Assembly (NCBI GenBank): GCA_021773135.1 | Contig: JAJFKP010000056.1 | Location: 153,038 to 217,037 of the forward strand | Origin: Woeseiaceae bacterium | GTDB lineage: Bacteria > Pseudomonadota > Gammaproteobacteria > Steroidobacterales > Woeseiaceae | Reading direction: 5' to 3' | Length of the DNA: 64,000 bases | The notes under the pieces: model-generated | Told to the model about the DNA's origin: nothing | What the model saw: only the letters and a program-made list of their open reading frames with translations | The model's database searches: none | Translations under genes and position numbers: made by a program | Part shown: piece after piece, positions 1 to 8,709 of the stretch | Layout: the number at the start of each line of letters is the position of its first letter | Numbering within the stretch: the stretch's first letter is position 1

Positions 1-489
1 AACGGCGACATTAACAAATTCGACCAGCTACATAGGGACCTTGCGTTTGCGGTTTCGCCCGAATTGTTCCCGTACATTAGGGGTACCACTGACTCCGAAC
101 TGATGTTTCTGGTCGCATTGACTTTCGGCATGGACGGCGACGTGTATGCCGGCGTTGCCAGAATGGCTGGGTTCGTCGAGCACCTGGCCGCGCAGCACGG
201 AATAAAAGATGCGCTGCAAATGACGCTCGGAATCAGCGATGGTGAATCGCTTTATGCCGTCCGCTATTCCACCGCAGGCGATTCACGCACACTCTTTCAC
301 AGTGCTAGTCGAGACGCGACGATGGAAATTGCACCCGATGCTGGCCGTTTCTCCAGAGACGCTCGCGCAATTGTCTCAGAACCTTTGAGCGACCTTGAGG
401 CCGAATGGACGCCCGTTCCAGAGTCCAGCTTTCTCACAATCACGAGGGGCGAAATATCTTGCGAGCAATTTTCTCCAATTGCACCGTAG
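1..489 (+). CDS. Class II glutamine amidotransferase (YafJ-like), 3' part only
   Basis: The reading frame is open from the first base, so the 5' end lies outside the window and the catalytic N-terminal Cys cannot be seen. The visible part starts with NGDINKFDQLHRDLAF, then a TDSELMF segment around the middle, both typical of the YafJ/DUF3700-like amidotransferase domain in which Asn-Gly and Asp help bind glutamine. Members hydrolyse glutamine to glutamate and ammonia; the ammonia acceptor is unknown for this stand-alone type. The frame ends at TAG (487-489), with a C-terminal 'PVPESSFLTI' strand common in the family. It is convergent with the next gene. Confident as to family, uncertain as to role. 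Confidence 0.85.
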   Translation, partial: NGDINKFDQLHRDLAFAVSPELFPYIRGTTDSELMFLVALTFGMDGDVYAGVARMAGFVEHLAAQHGIKDALQMTLGISDGESLYAVRYSTAGDSRTLFHSASRDATMEIAPDAGRFSRDARAIVSEPLSDLEAEWTPVPESSFLTITRGEISCEQFSPIAP

Positions 490-875
490 TAACAGGTGTG
501 TATTGAGATCGTCGAATGGGTCTGAGATAGAGCTTACCGACCTGTAGCGACGCACGGCCGTTAACTGCACCAGGCATTATCGTCGAAGTCCCCAATCCGT
601 AATTCCACAAGATGCACGATGCGGCCGTCGCTCGAGCGAGCTTTGCAATCGCTTTACTAACTGTCTTTCTAGTTTTCGCAGCGACGAAGATCAGGATGAC
701 CTAATACAACAATCAGGAATACAAGAAAGCCTGTAGCAGAATCTTGTGTGAGTTCACAATTGGCTCTGGAACGACGTTTCATGTCTACGTTTGCAACAAG
801 CACTAAAGCGCTTTGGACCGGACTGCGGTTAAAGCTGCCGCCTGCAGGATCCGTCACCAGGACGCCGGAGCGCCC
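490..875. other. Gene-free stretch between convergent genes
   Basis: About 386 bases separate the ends of the amidotransferase gene and the TPR gene. The short frames here have no ribosome-binding site and no protein-like composition. A weak inverted repeat (ACAAGA at 721-726, TCTTGT at 742-747) is present, without a T-run that would make it a convincing terminator. I see nothing else. Confidence 0.5.
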
Positions 876-2309
876 CTACCGCATCCACCTGCTTCGGGCT
901 GTCAAAAATGATTGGGCTTTCGCCTTTGCCGCTACCGCAAGGCTAATTTCGCCGAGTCCTTCATGTGCGCGCGAGATATCAATCCAGTGCTGTGGGCAGG
1001 TCGGTTTCAACTCGCAACGCTCGTTAGCAATCGCAAGTGCCAGTGGAAAGCGGCCTGCACGAAGCGCAGCTTCCAGCAAGGTCCAGCCAATGACGTCACG
1101 CTGAACGAAACTTCCGCCCAGCAACTCAGAATTATCGCGTATAGGCAAAATTTCTTCGACGCATTCTGCGTAGCGCTCATTCTGAAAATGCCTGATACCG
1201 CGACAGAATGGCAAACCGACATCTCGTATGGCGGCAATGTTCGCCGCCGACCCGTTGTCGATGTATGTTTCGTTTGTGGCAAGTAACTGCTGCATTTCTG
1301 CTTCCCGCGAATCTGCAGCAAACGCCATCATAGCGTGGACATTATTGAACGCATAAAGCGTGTCTTTTGCAGCTGGTGCCCACTTATCCGCTAATTCGAC
1401 CCAGCGCTGACCGACGTCAACGTTTGCGAGTTCGAGGCGCCACAGCAAGGCCGATGCGTCAAATTCCTCATAGCGGTCAGCGTGATCCTGTGACCGACGG
1501 AGTTCGTGGTCGTAGATGTCGAGGACGCGTTCAAAGTCCTGCTGATAGAGATGTAACAATGCCGTGTGCCACCATAAATGGATAGCAAGTTCTGATTGTG
1601 CCCACTTCGAAACGTGGTTGTACATGAACCGCAATCCGTCCGACTGCCGGCCCCGCATGTCCATCGCATGACAGAGAGCGTGAACTGCGTAAGGGTGGTC
1701 TTCGCGCAGACTCAGCGATGCTTCGGCCATTCGCTCGGCGCGATCGAAATCCCTGTTTTCTTCGAGCCCGAAGGCGTAGAACCCTAGAACGAATTCAAAC
1801 CCATCGATGCTTGCATCCCAAAGTCGGTAGACCCGGCCTACCACGTCGCGCTGGCCGGCAACGTTGCCAAACAATACATGCGTCAGATGAAGGAGTTGCA
1901 GGGCGAGCAGGTCATGCGGAAATCGGGCCAGAGCGCTCTCCCACGCACCGATCGCGCCATCGACATCGTCATTTGCCCACGCGGTCACCGCCTGCAGATG
2001 CAGCAGCTCTCGTTCATTTGCATCGGCCGACAAATGGCTGGCTGCCGCGACAGTGCTGGCTAACTCTTTTCGGACCCGCGTTTCCATGACCTGGGTCAGG
2101 TAGGCGGCCTTGAAAAGGCGGGCAAGTATGAAGCCGGGGTGATCCTTGATGACCGCGTTTATCTCCTCGAGCGGGTCCCCACGGAACGCAAGATAGGACT
2201 CGTGCGCCTGCTCGAGCGCTTCGATCGCCGCGCTGTTTGCATAGGATACAGGTATGCCTCTGCAATCTTTCAACGCCGGTTTCTGCTCATTATCCTCGCT
2301 TTCGTACAT
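876..2309 (-). CDS. Tetratricopeptide repeat protein, TTC38 family
   Basis: A protein of about 477 residues made almost entirely of helical repeats. Family-like landmarks are a central HAL-CHAMDMRG segment and a following HLWWHTALLHL segment, which are hallmark stretches of TTC38-type TPR proteins; a third conserved stretch (VQRDVIGWTLLEAALRAGR) lies near the C-terminus. TTC38 proteins are of usual length 450-480 and have no settled biochemical function. The frame extends to 2426, but the ATG at 2307-2309 (residue 40 of the longer frame) is preferred because the extra residues are not family-like and the SD-like GAGA lies about 8 bases upstream. No signal peptide, so cytoplasmic. Stands alone, divergent from the outer-membrane gene to its right. 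Confidence 0.8.
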   Translation of the reverse strand: MYESEDNEQKPALKDCRGIPVSYANSAAIEALEQAHESYLAFRGDPLEEINAVIKDHPGFILARLFKAAYLTQVMETRVRKELASTVAAASHLSADANERELLHLQAVTAWANDDVDGAIGAWESALARFPHDLLALQLLHLTHVLFGNVAGQRDVVGRVYRLWDASIDGFEFVLGFYAFGLEENRDFDRAERMAEASLSLREDHPYAVHALCHAMDMRGRQSDGLRFMYNHVSKWAQSELAIHLWWHTALLHLYQQDFERVLDIYDHELRRSQDHADRYEEFDASALLWRLELANVDVGQRWVELADKWAPAAKDTLYAFNNVHAMMAFAADSREAEMQQLLATNETYIDNGSAANIAAIRDVGLPFCRGIRHFQNERYAECVEEILPIRDNSELLGGSFVQRDVIGWTLLEAALRAGRFPLALAIANERCELKPTCPQHWIDISRAHEGLGEISLAVAAKAKAQSFLTARSRWMR

Positions 2310-2590
2310 TTCGTGATTCTCAAGAACCTCGTGCCAGCAGATCGGCTCGGGCAGTTCCGAGTTGCCGGCTGGAGCGAGATTGTCGCACAACCCAATATCA
2401 GCGAAAGGGAGAACCGGCCCGCACACATTGGCTGCTGTAAATGGATCCGTTTTGGCCTAATGCAGATAATTCCTGGTTGGCTACCCGATTTGCTTTTTTT
2501 CCGAAAGCGGACCTTAATCTGACGGCAGACAATCTGACCCAGTCCAACGGCCGCTGCCTTTGGACCGCCGGCATGCCAATAAGGAAAAAA

Positions 2591-3592
2591 ATGTACGCCG
2601 TCAATCCGAGCACTTTTGTCCGCTGCGCTATGGCTGCAGCTGCGCTCTTGCTGGCCCCGAGCGCCGAATCCGATGCTCTGCATGATCACGACAATGGGCC
2701 GCTCACCGGGTACTTCGGCATTCCGGATAGCACCGAAGGGTCGAATATTTTGGTTCAAGGTGCAGGTCAATGGTCTGCGTTGCTCATGTCCGCCAGTCAC
2801 TCCATCAGCGACGCTCGAAGCGTTGAATCAATAATTCTTGATGGCGAAACCACGCGCCTCGAGCTCAGCTATCGGCGCGGAATCGGGCCCGGGCTCGAAC
2901 TGGGCGTCGAGCTTCCCTATGTTTGGCATGAGTCAGGTGGGTTTGATTCGTTCATCGACAACTGGCATGGCTGGCTGGGTTTCCCGGGCGGGTTTCGAGA
3001 CAACCGCGCCAAGGGTCAGCTTGAGTTTCAGTATACCGACGGTGTCGCGAAGCCCGTTGACTACCGCAAGAATGAGAATGGTATTGGCGACGTTCGTCTA
3101 TTCGCCGGTTGGCGTTTTCGCGACGATCCAAAGCATGCCATGGCGGTCCGCTTTGGCGTCAAGTTTCCGACCGGCGACAGTGAACGTCTGCTCGGCAGCG
3201 GAGGCACAGACCTGAGCCTTGGCCTGGCAGGCGACCTCACACGGTTCTTCGGCATCTCAGGACTCAGTGCCTATTATCGTGCGAGCGTAATATCCATTGG
3301 CGAACCCGATCTGCTTGTGGAGCGATCCAATGATTTTGTGGGTCACCTGGGACTGGGCGCCGGCTATACCATTGCCGAGAATATTGAGCTGCTGCTGCAG
3401 GGTGCTGTGCGCAGCCCGCTCTATGAATCAGCAATCGAAAATCTTGGCGAGCCGGCCGTGACGCTGACGTTTGGCGGAAATTTCCGGCTATTTTCTAATT
3501 TCCAGATAGGCATCGGTTTGAGCGAAGACCTCAGCGTGCAGTCTGCGCCGGATGTTGCGTTCCAGCTTTCAATCAAATACCAGCCGCAATGA
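2591..3592 (+). CDS. DUF3187 family outer-membrane beta-barrel protein
   Basis: Precursor of about 333 residues. The N-terminus (MYAVNPSTFVRCAMAAAALL) is a signal peptide, cut near 'AES|DAL'. The mature protein opens with HDHDNGPLTGYFGIPDS and continues as alternating strands such as LELGVELPYVW, FAGWRFRDD and GVKFPTGD, with a short terminal strand ending in Gln; this pattern fits the DUF3187 porin-like family. The frame is open from 2441, but the ATG at 2591 has AAGGA six bases upstream (2581-2585) and gives a correct signal peptide. Function of the family is unknown; expected location is the outer membrane. It stands alone between divergent and convergent neighbours. Confidence 0.85.
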   Translation: MYAVNPSTFVRCAMAAAALLLAPSAESDALHDHDNGPLTGYFGIPDSTEGSNILVQGAGQWSALLMSASHSISDARSVESIILDGETTRLELSYRRGIGPGLELGVELPYVWHESGGFDSFIDNWHGWLGFPGGFRDNRAKGQLEFQYTDGVAKPVDYRKNENGIGDVRLFAGWRFRDDPKHAMAVRFGVKFPTGDSERLLGSGGTDLSLGLAGDLTRFFGISGLSAYYRASVISIGEPDLLVERSNDFVGHLGLGAGYTIAENIELLLQGAVRSPLYESAIENLGEPAVTLTFGGNFRLFSNFQIGIGLSEDLSVQSAPDVAFQLSIKYQPQ

Positions 3593-3682
3593 TCGTTCGC
3601 CGGGTTTCCGAAAATGAACCAGGTCGCAGCGGGAAACGAGCATCAGTCCGGGCTCAGGATTTCGGCAGTCACGCAGTGCCCC

Positions 3683-4144
3683 TTACGGGCTGCTGATATC
3701 TGTCTGTACAGGTTCCAGTGAGGCTTCCTGGGGCTCTTCCCGCGCAATCATATCGATGTTGCCCTGGAATAACGCACCGTCTTCCATTGAGATGCGAGCG
3801 CAGTAGATGTTGCCCTTTACATCCGAACTCTTGGTCAGTGAAACGATGCTTTCACTGTGGATGTCCCCCACGACCTTGCCAAGCACGATAACGGAGCTGG
3901 CATGGATATTAGCCATCACCCGCCCCTGTTCACCAACAGTCAGGTGTTTTTTGTGATGCGCAATTGTGCCCTCGATCTGGCCCTCAATGATCAGGTCTTC
4001 GTCAGCGGACAGTTCGCCCTTGAAGACCAGCGTTGGCCCGATCACGGAAACGCTCTTGGAGCGCAGCAAGCGCGCCTGACCGCTCTTTGGCGCCGTCCCT
4101 ATGTCATGCAAATCGTCATCATCAGCCTTGTTGAATAATGCCAT
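3683..4144 (-). CDS. Bactofilin (polymer-forming cytoskeletal protein)
   Basis: About 153 residues, usual size for a bactofilin. The centre is the beta-helical DUF583 domain: VIGPTLVFKGELSADEDLIIEG marks the first turns, then EGTI, GRVMANIHASSVIVLGKVVG and VKGNIYCARISMEDGALFQG. Bactofilins self-assemble without nucleotide into membrane-associated filaments that position cell-wall or envelope machinery. The N-terminal 25 residues (rich in Asp, then basic) and a short acidic tail flank the core. The ATG at 4142-4144 has GAGGA seven bases upstream, better than the longer frame reaching 4189. No M23 peptidase partner is adjacent, unlike many bactofilin loci. Confidence 0.92.
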   Translation of the reverse strand: MALFNKADDDDLHDIGTAPKSGQARLLRSKSVSVIGPTLVFKGELSADEDLIIEGQIEGTIAHHKKHLTVGEQGRVMANIHASSVIVLGKVVGDIHSESIVSLTKSSDVKGNIYCARISMEDGALFQGNIDMIAREEPQEASLEPVQTDISSP

Positions 4145-4530
4145 TGTTTTATCCTCGTACGTATACCGGTAGACGGACCTGGCGGTCACCGGTGTTTTCG
4201 TGTGCTGCCGAATTGCGAGAGTGCAGGTTCACACAAAACTGATCAGGCGAACTGGAACGTGGTCACAGAATAAGTGCTGCGTTGCCAGTTTCGCCATTAG
4301 CCATCAGAGACGGACGTACTGCTTGCGTCCGGCTCAGCTCGCCAACATTCTTCTTTTCCGAAAAGCGGGATTAAATTAACACCTTTTAAACAATAACTTA
4401 GAAAGGTTATTAAAAGTATTTTATAGCATGTTGCGCGCACTGCACGCGCGTCTGACATAGGTAAGTACCGTCCGGCCTAGACCCGCGGAGACCCGTCTCT
4501 GCCGAATAAAAATCCCTTTAGGTAGTGGTG
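4145..4530. other. Gene-free stretch upstream of the bactofilin gene
   Basis: About 386 bases with no credible gene. The middle is AT-rich and holds an inverted repeat, AATAAC (4392-4397) and GTTATT (4406-4411), flanked by CTTTTA and TAAAAG, which could be an operator or a weak terminator. A second short dyad, GAGAC-CC-GTCTC, lies at 4488-4499 just beyond the 3' end of the neighbouring minus-strand gene. The bactofilin promoter must lie in this stretch, but I cannot pick one with confidence. Confidence 0.4.
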
Positions 4531-5016
4531 CTAATTGTTCTGCATCCTGGTTGTGTAAGCCCGCTTAGCCTCGGCATACCGGGCGAATGCCGCACTAAAG
4601 TCGTCGTTTGTCGCCAGCAGCTCGTTCATTTCCTGGCGCATACTGTCCTTCTTTTTCTGCATTTGCGATCCGGGCGGCGACGGCCAATCCCATCCACCCG
4701 GCCCTGTCTGGTCGGCACTCATGGTTGCCTCCAGCCGGCGCTGGAACTTCGGCGTGCAGACCTGCACTTTGCGCCGGGAACCCAGTGCCTTCTCCTTCTT
4801 GCAACGGACGTCAAAGTCATCATCGCTGTTGATGTCATTGAAGATAGAAAACAGGTCTTTTTCGGCCGATTCCGCTTCCTTTCTGAGCTGACTGCTGGAC
4901 TTTTCATCGTCTTGCGCGAAAGCAACCAGGTTTGTGTCCGCCGCCGTAAATGCCAGTGCCAGCAGGGCTCCGGCGGCGCAGTTCCAGCACACCTGCGGGA
5001 CATTTAGGATGGCCAT
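4531..5016 (-). CDS. Exported protein of unknown function
   Basis: About 161 residues. Residues 1-34 form a signal peptide with a hydrophobic stretch (AAGALLALAFTAA) and likely cleavage after 'VAFA'. The mature protein is charged and helical: an acidic stretch (DINSDDDFD), a basic stretch with two Cys (RCKKEKALGSRRKVQVC) that might form a disulfide, a flexible Gly/Pro part (GPGGWDWPSPPG), and a C-terminal coiled-coil-like helix. I do not recognise a family. The ATG at 5014-5016 is preceded by TGGAGT at good spacing; a longer frame to 5151 has no such site. A 6-bp dyad, CGTCCT-GGC-AGGACG, lies about 40 bases upstream (5058-5072). Periplasmic location is inferred. Confidence 0.65.
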   Translation of the reverse strand: MAILNVPQVCWNCAAGALLALAFTAADTNLVAFAQDDEKSSSQLRKEAESAEKDLFSIFNDINSDDDFDVRCKKEKALGSRRKVQVCTPKFQRRLEATMSADQTGPGGWDWPSPPGSQMQKKKDSMRQEMNELLATNDDFSAAFARYAEAKRAYTTRMQNN

Positions 5017-5242
5017 AGTGACTCCAGAGGCTGTTGATAGGCCAATTGTAACAAAATCGTCCTGGCAGGACGGTGGAATGACCCTGCTAAGCCGCGGAAT
5101 TCGGCGCCGCCGGGCCCCGCGTTTCGAGTTGCCGGCAACTCGCTTGAGCATTTGTGAAGCGGTTCAGTACACTACCGTCCTGTTGCGACTCAGCAGGGTC
5201 AACGCCTGTCGTCTTCACTCTACCTAACCGCGGATTCAGCAA

Positions 5243-6544
5243 ATGTTAAAAATCCTGACCGGCCTCCTCGCTGTCCTTATTTCAATCAGCTCACTGGCGC
5301 AAAGCAATCGTATCGATATTATTCGTCACGATGCCCCTGAGCTCGCTCAGTTTGGCGCATATGACATCGGCGTAAGAACACTGGAAATGACGGATTCGGA
5401 CCGTCCTGACGTTCTGAATACCGTGGAGGATGGCGCAACGACTTACTATGACCGTCACCTGACCGTCGAGGTCTGGTACCCGGCGTTGCTTGCTGAAAAC
5501 CAGCAGCCTGGCACGGCATATTCGACGCCGACGCGCAATCTGGACATTACGGCAACCCTCCACGGCAGAGCCACGCGAGATGCCCGGCCGCACAGCGACA
5601 TCGGTGCTGTGCCACTAATCATCATTTCGCATGGTTATCCAGGTAATCGATACCTGATGAGCCATATGGGCGAGAACCTCGCCAGCAAAGGTTATGTAGT
5701 GGCGTCAATTGACCACCGCGAGAGCACCTATACGGATCAGGCGCCGATTTCCAGCACCTTATATCACCGGCCGCTGGATCAACTCTTCGTGCTCGATCAG
5801 ATATCGATGCTGGCAAACAGCAACACCGGTTTCCTGGCCGGCCTGGTCGATACGGATAATACCGGCATTGTTGGCTATTCCATGGGCGGCTATGGCCTGG
5901 TTATCAACGTGGGTGGCGGCTACAGCGAAACGCTGGTTTCGCATCAGATGGCGCCGCCAAACGGGCTGGCAGTTCGACACGCGGCCTCCAATCCGGACTA
6001 CCGCGACAAACTCGATACACGCATCAAGGCTGCGTTTGCGGTAGCACCGTGGGGCATGGCAAACGGTGTTTGGAACCCGGATGACCTCAGCGGCATCGAG
6101 GTACCAACCTTCTATCTGTCCGGCAGTGTCGACACCACCGCCGGTTACGAAAAAGGGACGCGAGCAATATTTGAAAGTGCGATACAAAGCGATCGTTACC
6201 TGCTTACTTACGTGAACGCCGGTCACAACGCCGGCGCACCAATACCCTTACCGGTAGAACTTCAAACGAACGAAGACCAGACAGGGGCGTCGCACTACAC
6301 CGACCCCGTTTGGGACTCGGTCCGAATGAATAACATCATGGATCACTTTGCGACCGCGTTTTTTGATTACAATTTGAAGGGACGCAAGGACAGGCTGGAG
6401 TACCTGAGCCTGGTGCCGGACGCCCATGATGGCGTCTATTCCAAGAACGAGGGGTTGGAAACGGAAGACCATACTTACTGGAAAGGGTTCGAGGCCGGTA
6501 CCGCCCGAGGTCTGATGCTCGAACACCTCGGATCGGCACAGTAG
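5243..6544 (+). CDS. Exported alpha/beta hydrolase (PAF acetylhydrolase/dienelactone hydrolase-like)
   Basis: About 433 residues with an N-terminal signal peptide (LLAVLISISSLAQ, cut before SNR). The core has HLTVEVWYPA near residue 75, the oxyanion strand PLIIISHGYPGNR, the nucleophile elbow GYSMGG with Ser at about residue 213, and a late GHNAG that supplies the catalytic His. This arrangement resembles the plasma PAF-acetylhydrolase isoform II/dienelactone-hydrolase superfamily, so a secreted ester or lactone hydrolase is likely; the substrate is unknown. A second exported enzyme with an NHL propeller follows 145 bases downstream on the same strand and might be co-expressed. Confidence 0.82.
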   Translation: MLKILTGLLAVLISISSLAQSNRIDIIRHDAPELAQFGAYDIGVRTLEMTDSDRPDVLNTVEDGATTYYDRHLTVEVWYPALLAENQQPGTAYSTPTRNLDITATLHGRATRDARPHSDIGAVPLIIISHGYPGNRYLMSHMGENLASKGYVVASIDHRESTYTDQAPISSTLYHRPLDQLFVLDQISMLANSNTGFLAGLVDTDNTGIVGYSMGGYGLVINVGGGYSETLVSHQMAPPNGLAVRHAASNPDYRDKLDTRIKAAFAVAPWGMANGVWNPDDLSGIEVPTFYLSGSVDTTAGYEKGTRAIFESAIQSDRYLLTYVNAGHNAGAPIPLPVELQTNEDQTGASHYTDPVWDSVRMNNIMDHFATAFFDYNLKGRKDRLEYLSLVPDAHDGVYSKNEGLETEDHTYWKGFEAGTARGLMLEHLGSAQ

Positions 6545-6689
6545 CGCGTTGATCGTATGCCTGCTGGATGTAGAGACAGGCCGACAGGCACCGTCTCGCG
6601 GCAGTCGCAGAATCGAAAAATAGTGAATAGGCGAGCGCCACAGATTGTGCTCGGACGCAAATAGAAAAACAGATTGATGTGGGGGAACA

Positions 6690-7856
6690 ATGACTATCGG
6701 CAAAAACTATAGCGTGAGTAACCTGGCGCACTTCTCGTACAACTTTTGTTGCATGATCGTACTGTCGGGGTTACTCAGTGCGCCAGCAGTAGCGCAACGT
6801 GGAGCAATCCAGCCGGCAGCCCATGCAGGTCAGCAGCCGGTCAACAATCTGCCCAATCCTTATGAGACGCAGCGAAATTTTGGTACTTTGCCCGATGGCC
6901 GGAGCTGGGGCTCGGTTAGCGCTGTAAATATTGACACCGATGGTATCCACGTCTGGGCGGGTGACCGCTGTGGAATGAATTCCTGCGCCACCTCAGATGT
7001 CGATCCGATGGTCAAGCTCAATCCTGATGGTCGAGTTGTAGCATCATTCGGTGCCGGCCAGATGATCTGGCCCCATGGCATCGACGTTGACAGTGACGGC
7101 AATATTTGGGTTGCCGATGCGCGGCTCGCAAACGATGCGGAACTAGAGGAAAACCCGGCGGCCGCCAACCGCGGTAGCGCTGTCCTGAAGTTCAGCCCAA
7201 GCGGCGAATTGTTAATGACACTTGGCACGCCAGGTGAAATGGGAGATCCACCTTCACATTTCACGCAACCTAACGACGTCGCGGTAGCGCCAAACGGGAA
7301 TATTTATGTAGGCGAGACTCATGGCGCACAATTCCAGGATGAGCCGGGCCCGGATGCGAAAAGTCGCATTTCGATATTTTCACTTGACGGTACGTTCATC
7401 AAGACCTTTGGAGAATGGGGGCTGGAAGACGGCCAGTTCCGTTCGCCACATTCGCTGTCATTCGATTCCCAGGGGCGGCTGTTTGTTGCAGATCGCGGTA
7501 ACAATCGCGTTCAAATTTTTACGCAGGATGGCGATCACCTTGATACCTGGTATCAATTCAGTCGCATCAGCGGTCTTTATATCGATCGGTCCAACGACAT
7601 GCTGTATGCCATCGATTCCGAATCTGATCCAAACTACAATCCCGGCGGCTGGCGCAAGGGTTTGCGAGTCGGCAACGCGCGCAACGGTCAGGTGCTGTAT
7701 TTCATCCCCGAGCACGTTTCAGAACGATCATCCGGAATGGGTGGCACTGGCTCGATGGGTGAAGGCGTAACCGTGGATCGTAACGGCGTTGTATACGCTG
7801 GCGAGGTGGGCCCCATAAAAGGCATGACCAGATTTGTACCTCGACTGATTCCTTAG
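6690..7856 (+). CDS. Exported NHL-repeat protein, peptidyl-alpha-hydroxyglycine lyase-like
   Basis: About 388 residues. A hydrophobic stretch (CCMIVLSGLLSAPAVAQ) near residues 21-36 acts as signal peptide. The rest is a six-bladed NHL propeller: repeats such as WPHGIDVDSDGNIWVAD, PNDVAVAPNGNIYVGE and SPHSLSFDSQGRLFVAD end in the typical Asp/Glu. The blade sequences resemble peptidyl-alpha-hydroxyglycine amidating lyase (PAL), but bacterial relatives are mostly of unknown activity and often act as lactonase-like or binding scaffolds. Cys pair CGMNSC may form a disulfide. A good SD (TGGGGGAAC) precedes the ATG at 6690. Downstream of an exported hydrolase on the same strand. Confidence 0.8.
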   Translation: MTIGKNYSVSNLAHFSYNFCCMIVLSGLLSAPAVAQRGAIQPAAHAGQQPVNNLPNPYETQRNFGTLPDGRSWGSVSAVNIDTDGIHVWAGDRCGMNSCATSDVDPMVKLNPDGRVVASFGAGQMIWPHGIDVDSDGNIWVADARLANDAELEENPAAANRGSAVLKFSPSGELLMTLGTPGEMGDPPSHFTQPNDVAVAPNGNIYVGETHGAQFQDEPGPDAKSRISIFSLDGTFIKTFGEWGLEDGQFRSPHSLSFDSQGRLFVADRGNNRVQIFTQDGDHLDTWYQFSRISGLYIDRSNDMLYAIDSESDPNYNPGGWRKGLRVGNARNGQVLYFIPEHVSERSSGMGGTGSMGEGVTVDRNGVVYAGEVGPIKGMTRFVPRLIP

Positions 7857-7882
7857 CGCTCAAAAGGCAAATTCAGCTGGTA

Positions 7883-8308
7883 TTATATTAGCCAACGCAT
7901 GCGTTGCGAGCGTCTCGAATACCAGACAAGAAACCCAGCCAGTAACAGCGGCATGAAAATAATGCCGAGTATTTCACCGGGTCCGAAATCAATACCGAGA
8001 CGCAATGCATGAAATTGCGCCACAACGGTTCCCAGGAGCGACGCCACGAAAAAGTAGAGTGAGGCCGACCTTCTGAACAGCAGCAGAAGACTTCCCAGTG
8101 TACCGCCGAATACAGCCAGTGCGAAGCCGAGCGTTGCCCAGGCGGGCCTGCCTGCAATGATCGCTCGCTCAGTCTCACGATAGGCGGATATTGAGTCCGG
8201 ATCCATTTGCACGACGAAATTAACGGCACCCAGCAAATTCCAAATCAATGTTATCGCGCCGATAATCCAGAAGCTCCAATGAACCCGCAAGGTACTTTCG
8301 TTAGTCAT
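7883..8308 (-). CDS. Small four-helix inner-membrane protein
   Basis: 141 residues with four predicted membrane helices: about 10-33 (WSFWIIGAITLIWNLLGAVN), 57-79, 83-104 and 114-133. The loop after helix 1 is acidic (MDPDSISAYRETERAIIAG). The 'FWxxGxxxLxWNxxGxxNF' N-terminal pattern is found in small uncharacterised proteobacterial membrane proteins, sometimes mislabelled sugar transporters. No catalytic motif is visible. Single gene, convergent with the NHL gene on its left. Confidence 0.65.
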   Translation of the reverse strand: MTNESTLRVHWSFWIIGAITLIWNLLGAVNFVVQMDPDSISAYRETERAIIAGRPAWATLGFALAVFGGTLGSLLLLFRRSASLYFFVASLLGTVVAQFHALRLGIDFGPGEILGIIFMPLLLAGFLVWYSRRSQRMRWLI

Positions 8309-8444
8309 TTCTTAGTCGGCTGCTGCAAAAGCGTGACCGCAGAGTGTAACGTTATTTCCGTCAGATTTGCTCCGGGCTAACTGACAATGGCGTGGTAGGA
8401 TCTTGAATATCCCCATTCGGTTCTAGACCAGCAAAGGCTAATTT

Positions 8445-8633
8445 ATGAAAACACTTAAATGCGAAGTATGTGATGCCGACATTCAGGGCGAGGATTTCGA
8501 CGCCTGGTTTGCTAACGCGCGCGGTCACTGGATGACGGAGCACGCAGATCTCATGCAAGAGATGGCGGGAAAGCCGAAAGAAGAAGGCGAAAAATGGATG
8601 GCTGAAGCCCGCAAGCGATTTGACGCTGCCTGA
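8445..8633 (+). CDS. Small zinc-finger-like protein
   Basis: 62 residues with a compact Cys2-His2-like arrangement: Cys6-x2-Cys9, then 18 residues, His28-x4-His33. After the pair the protein continues as a charged helix (KPKEEGEKWMAEARKRF). The spacing suggests a single metal-binding module, but no function is established for this group. AAAGG about eight bases upstream of the ATG supports the start. The next gene begins 76 bases downstream on the same strand. Confidence 0.65.
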   Translation: MKTLKCEVCDADIQGEDFDAWFANARGHWMTEHADLMQEMAGKPKEEGEKWMAEARKRFDAA

Positions 8634-8709
8634 GTACGCTGAATACGGTGTGACGCTGCGATCTGTCAGTTTACCTGCGGGCGATGCTATTGCGCTTAAG
8701 AGGATTGCC

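Noticed and set aside
748..1104. 118-codon plus-strand frame in the gap near the TPR gene
   Set aside because: Mostly antisense to the TPR gene's 3' end; no SD and no protein-like pattern.
4525..5007. 160-codon plus-strand frame
   Set aside because: Antisense to an exported protein with a good start site and signal peptide; the shadow frame lacks both.
5058..5072. CGTCCT-GGC-AGGACG dyad as a terminator
   Set aside because: No T-run on either side and it lies upstream, not downstream, of a gene; at most an operator.
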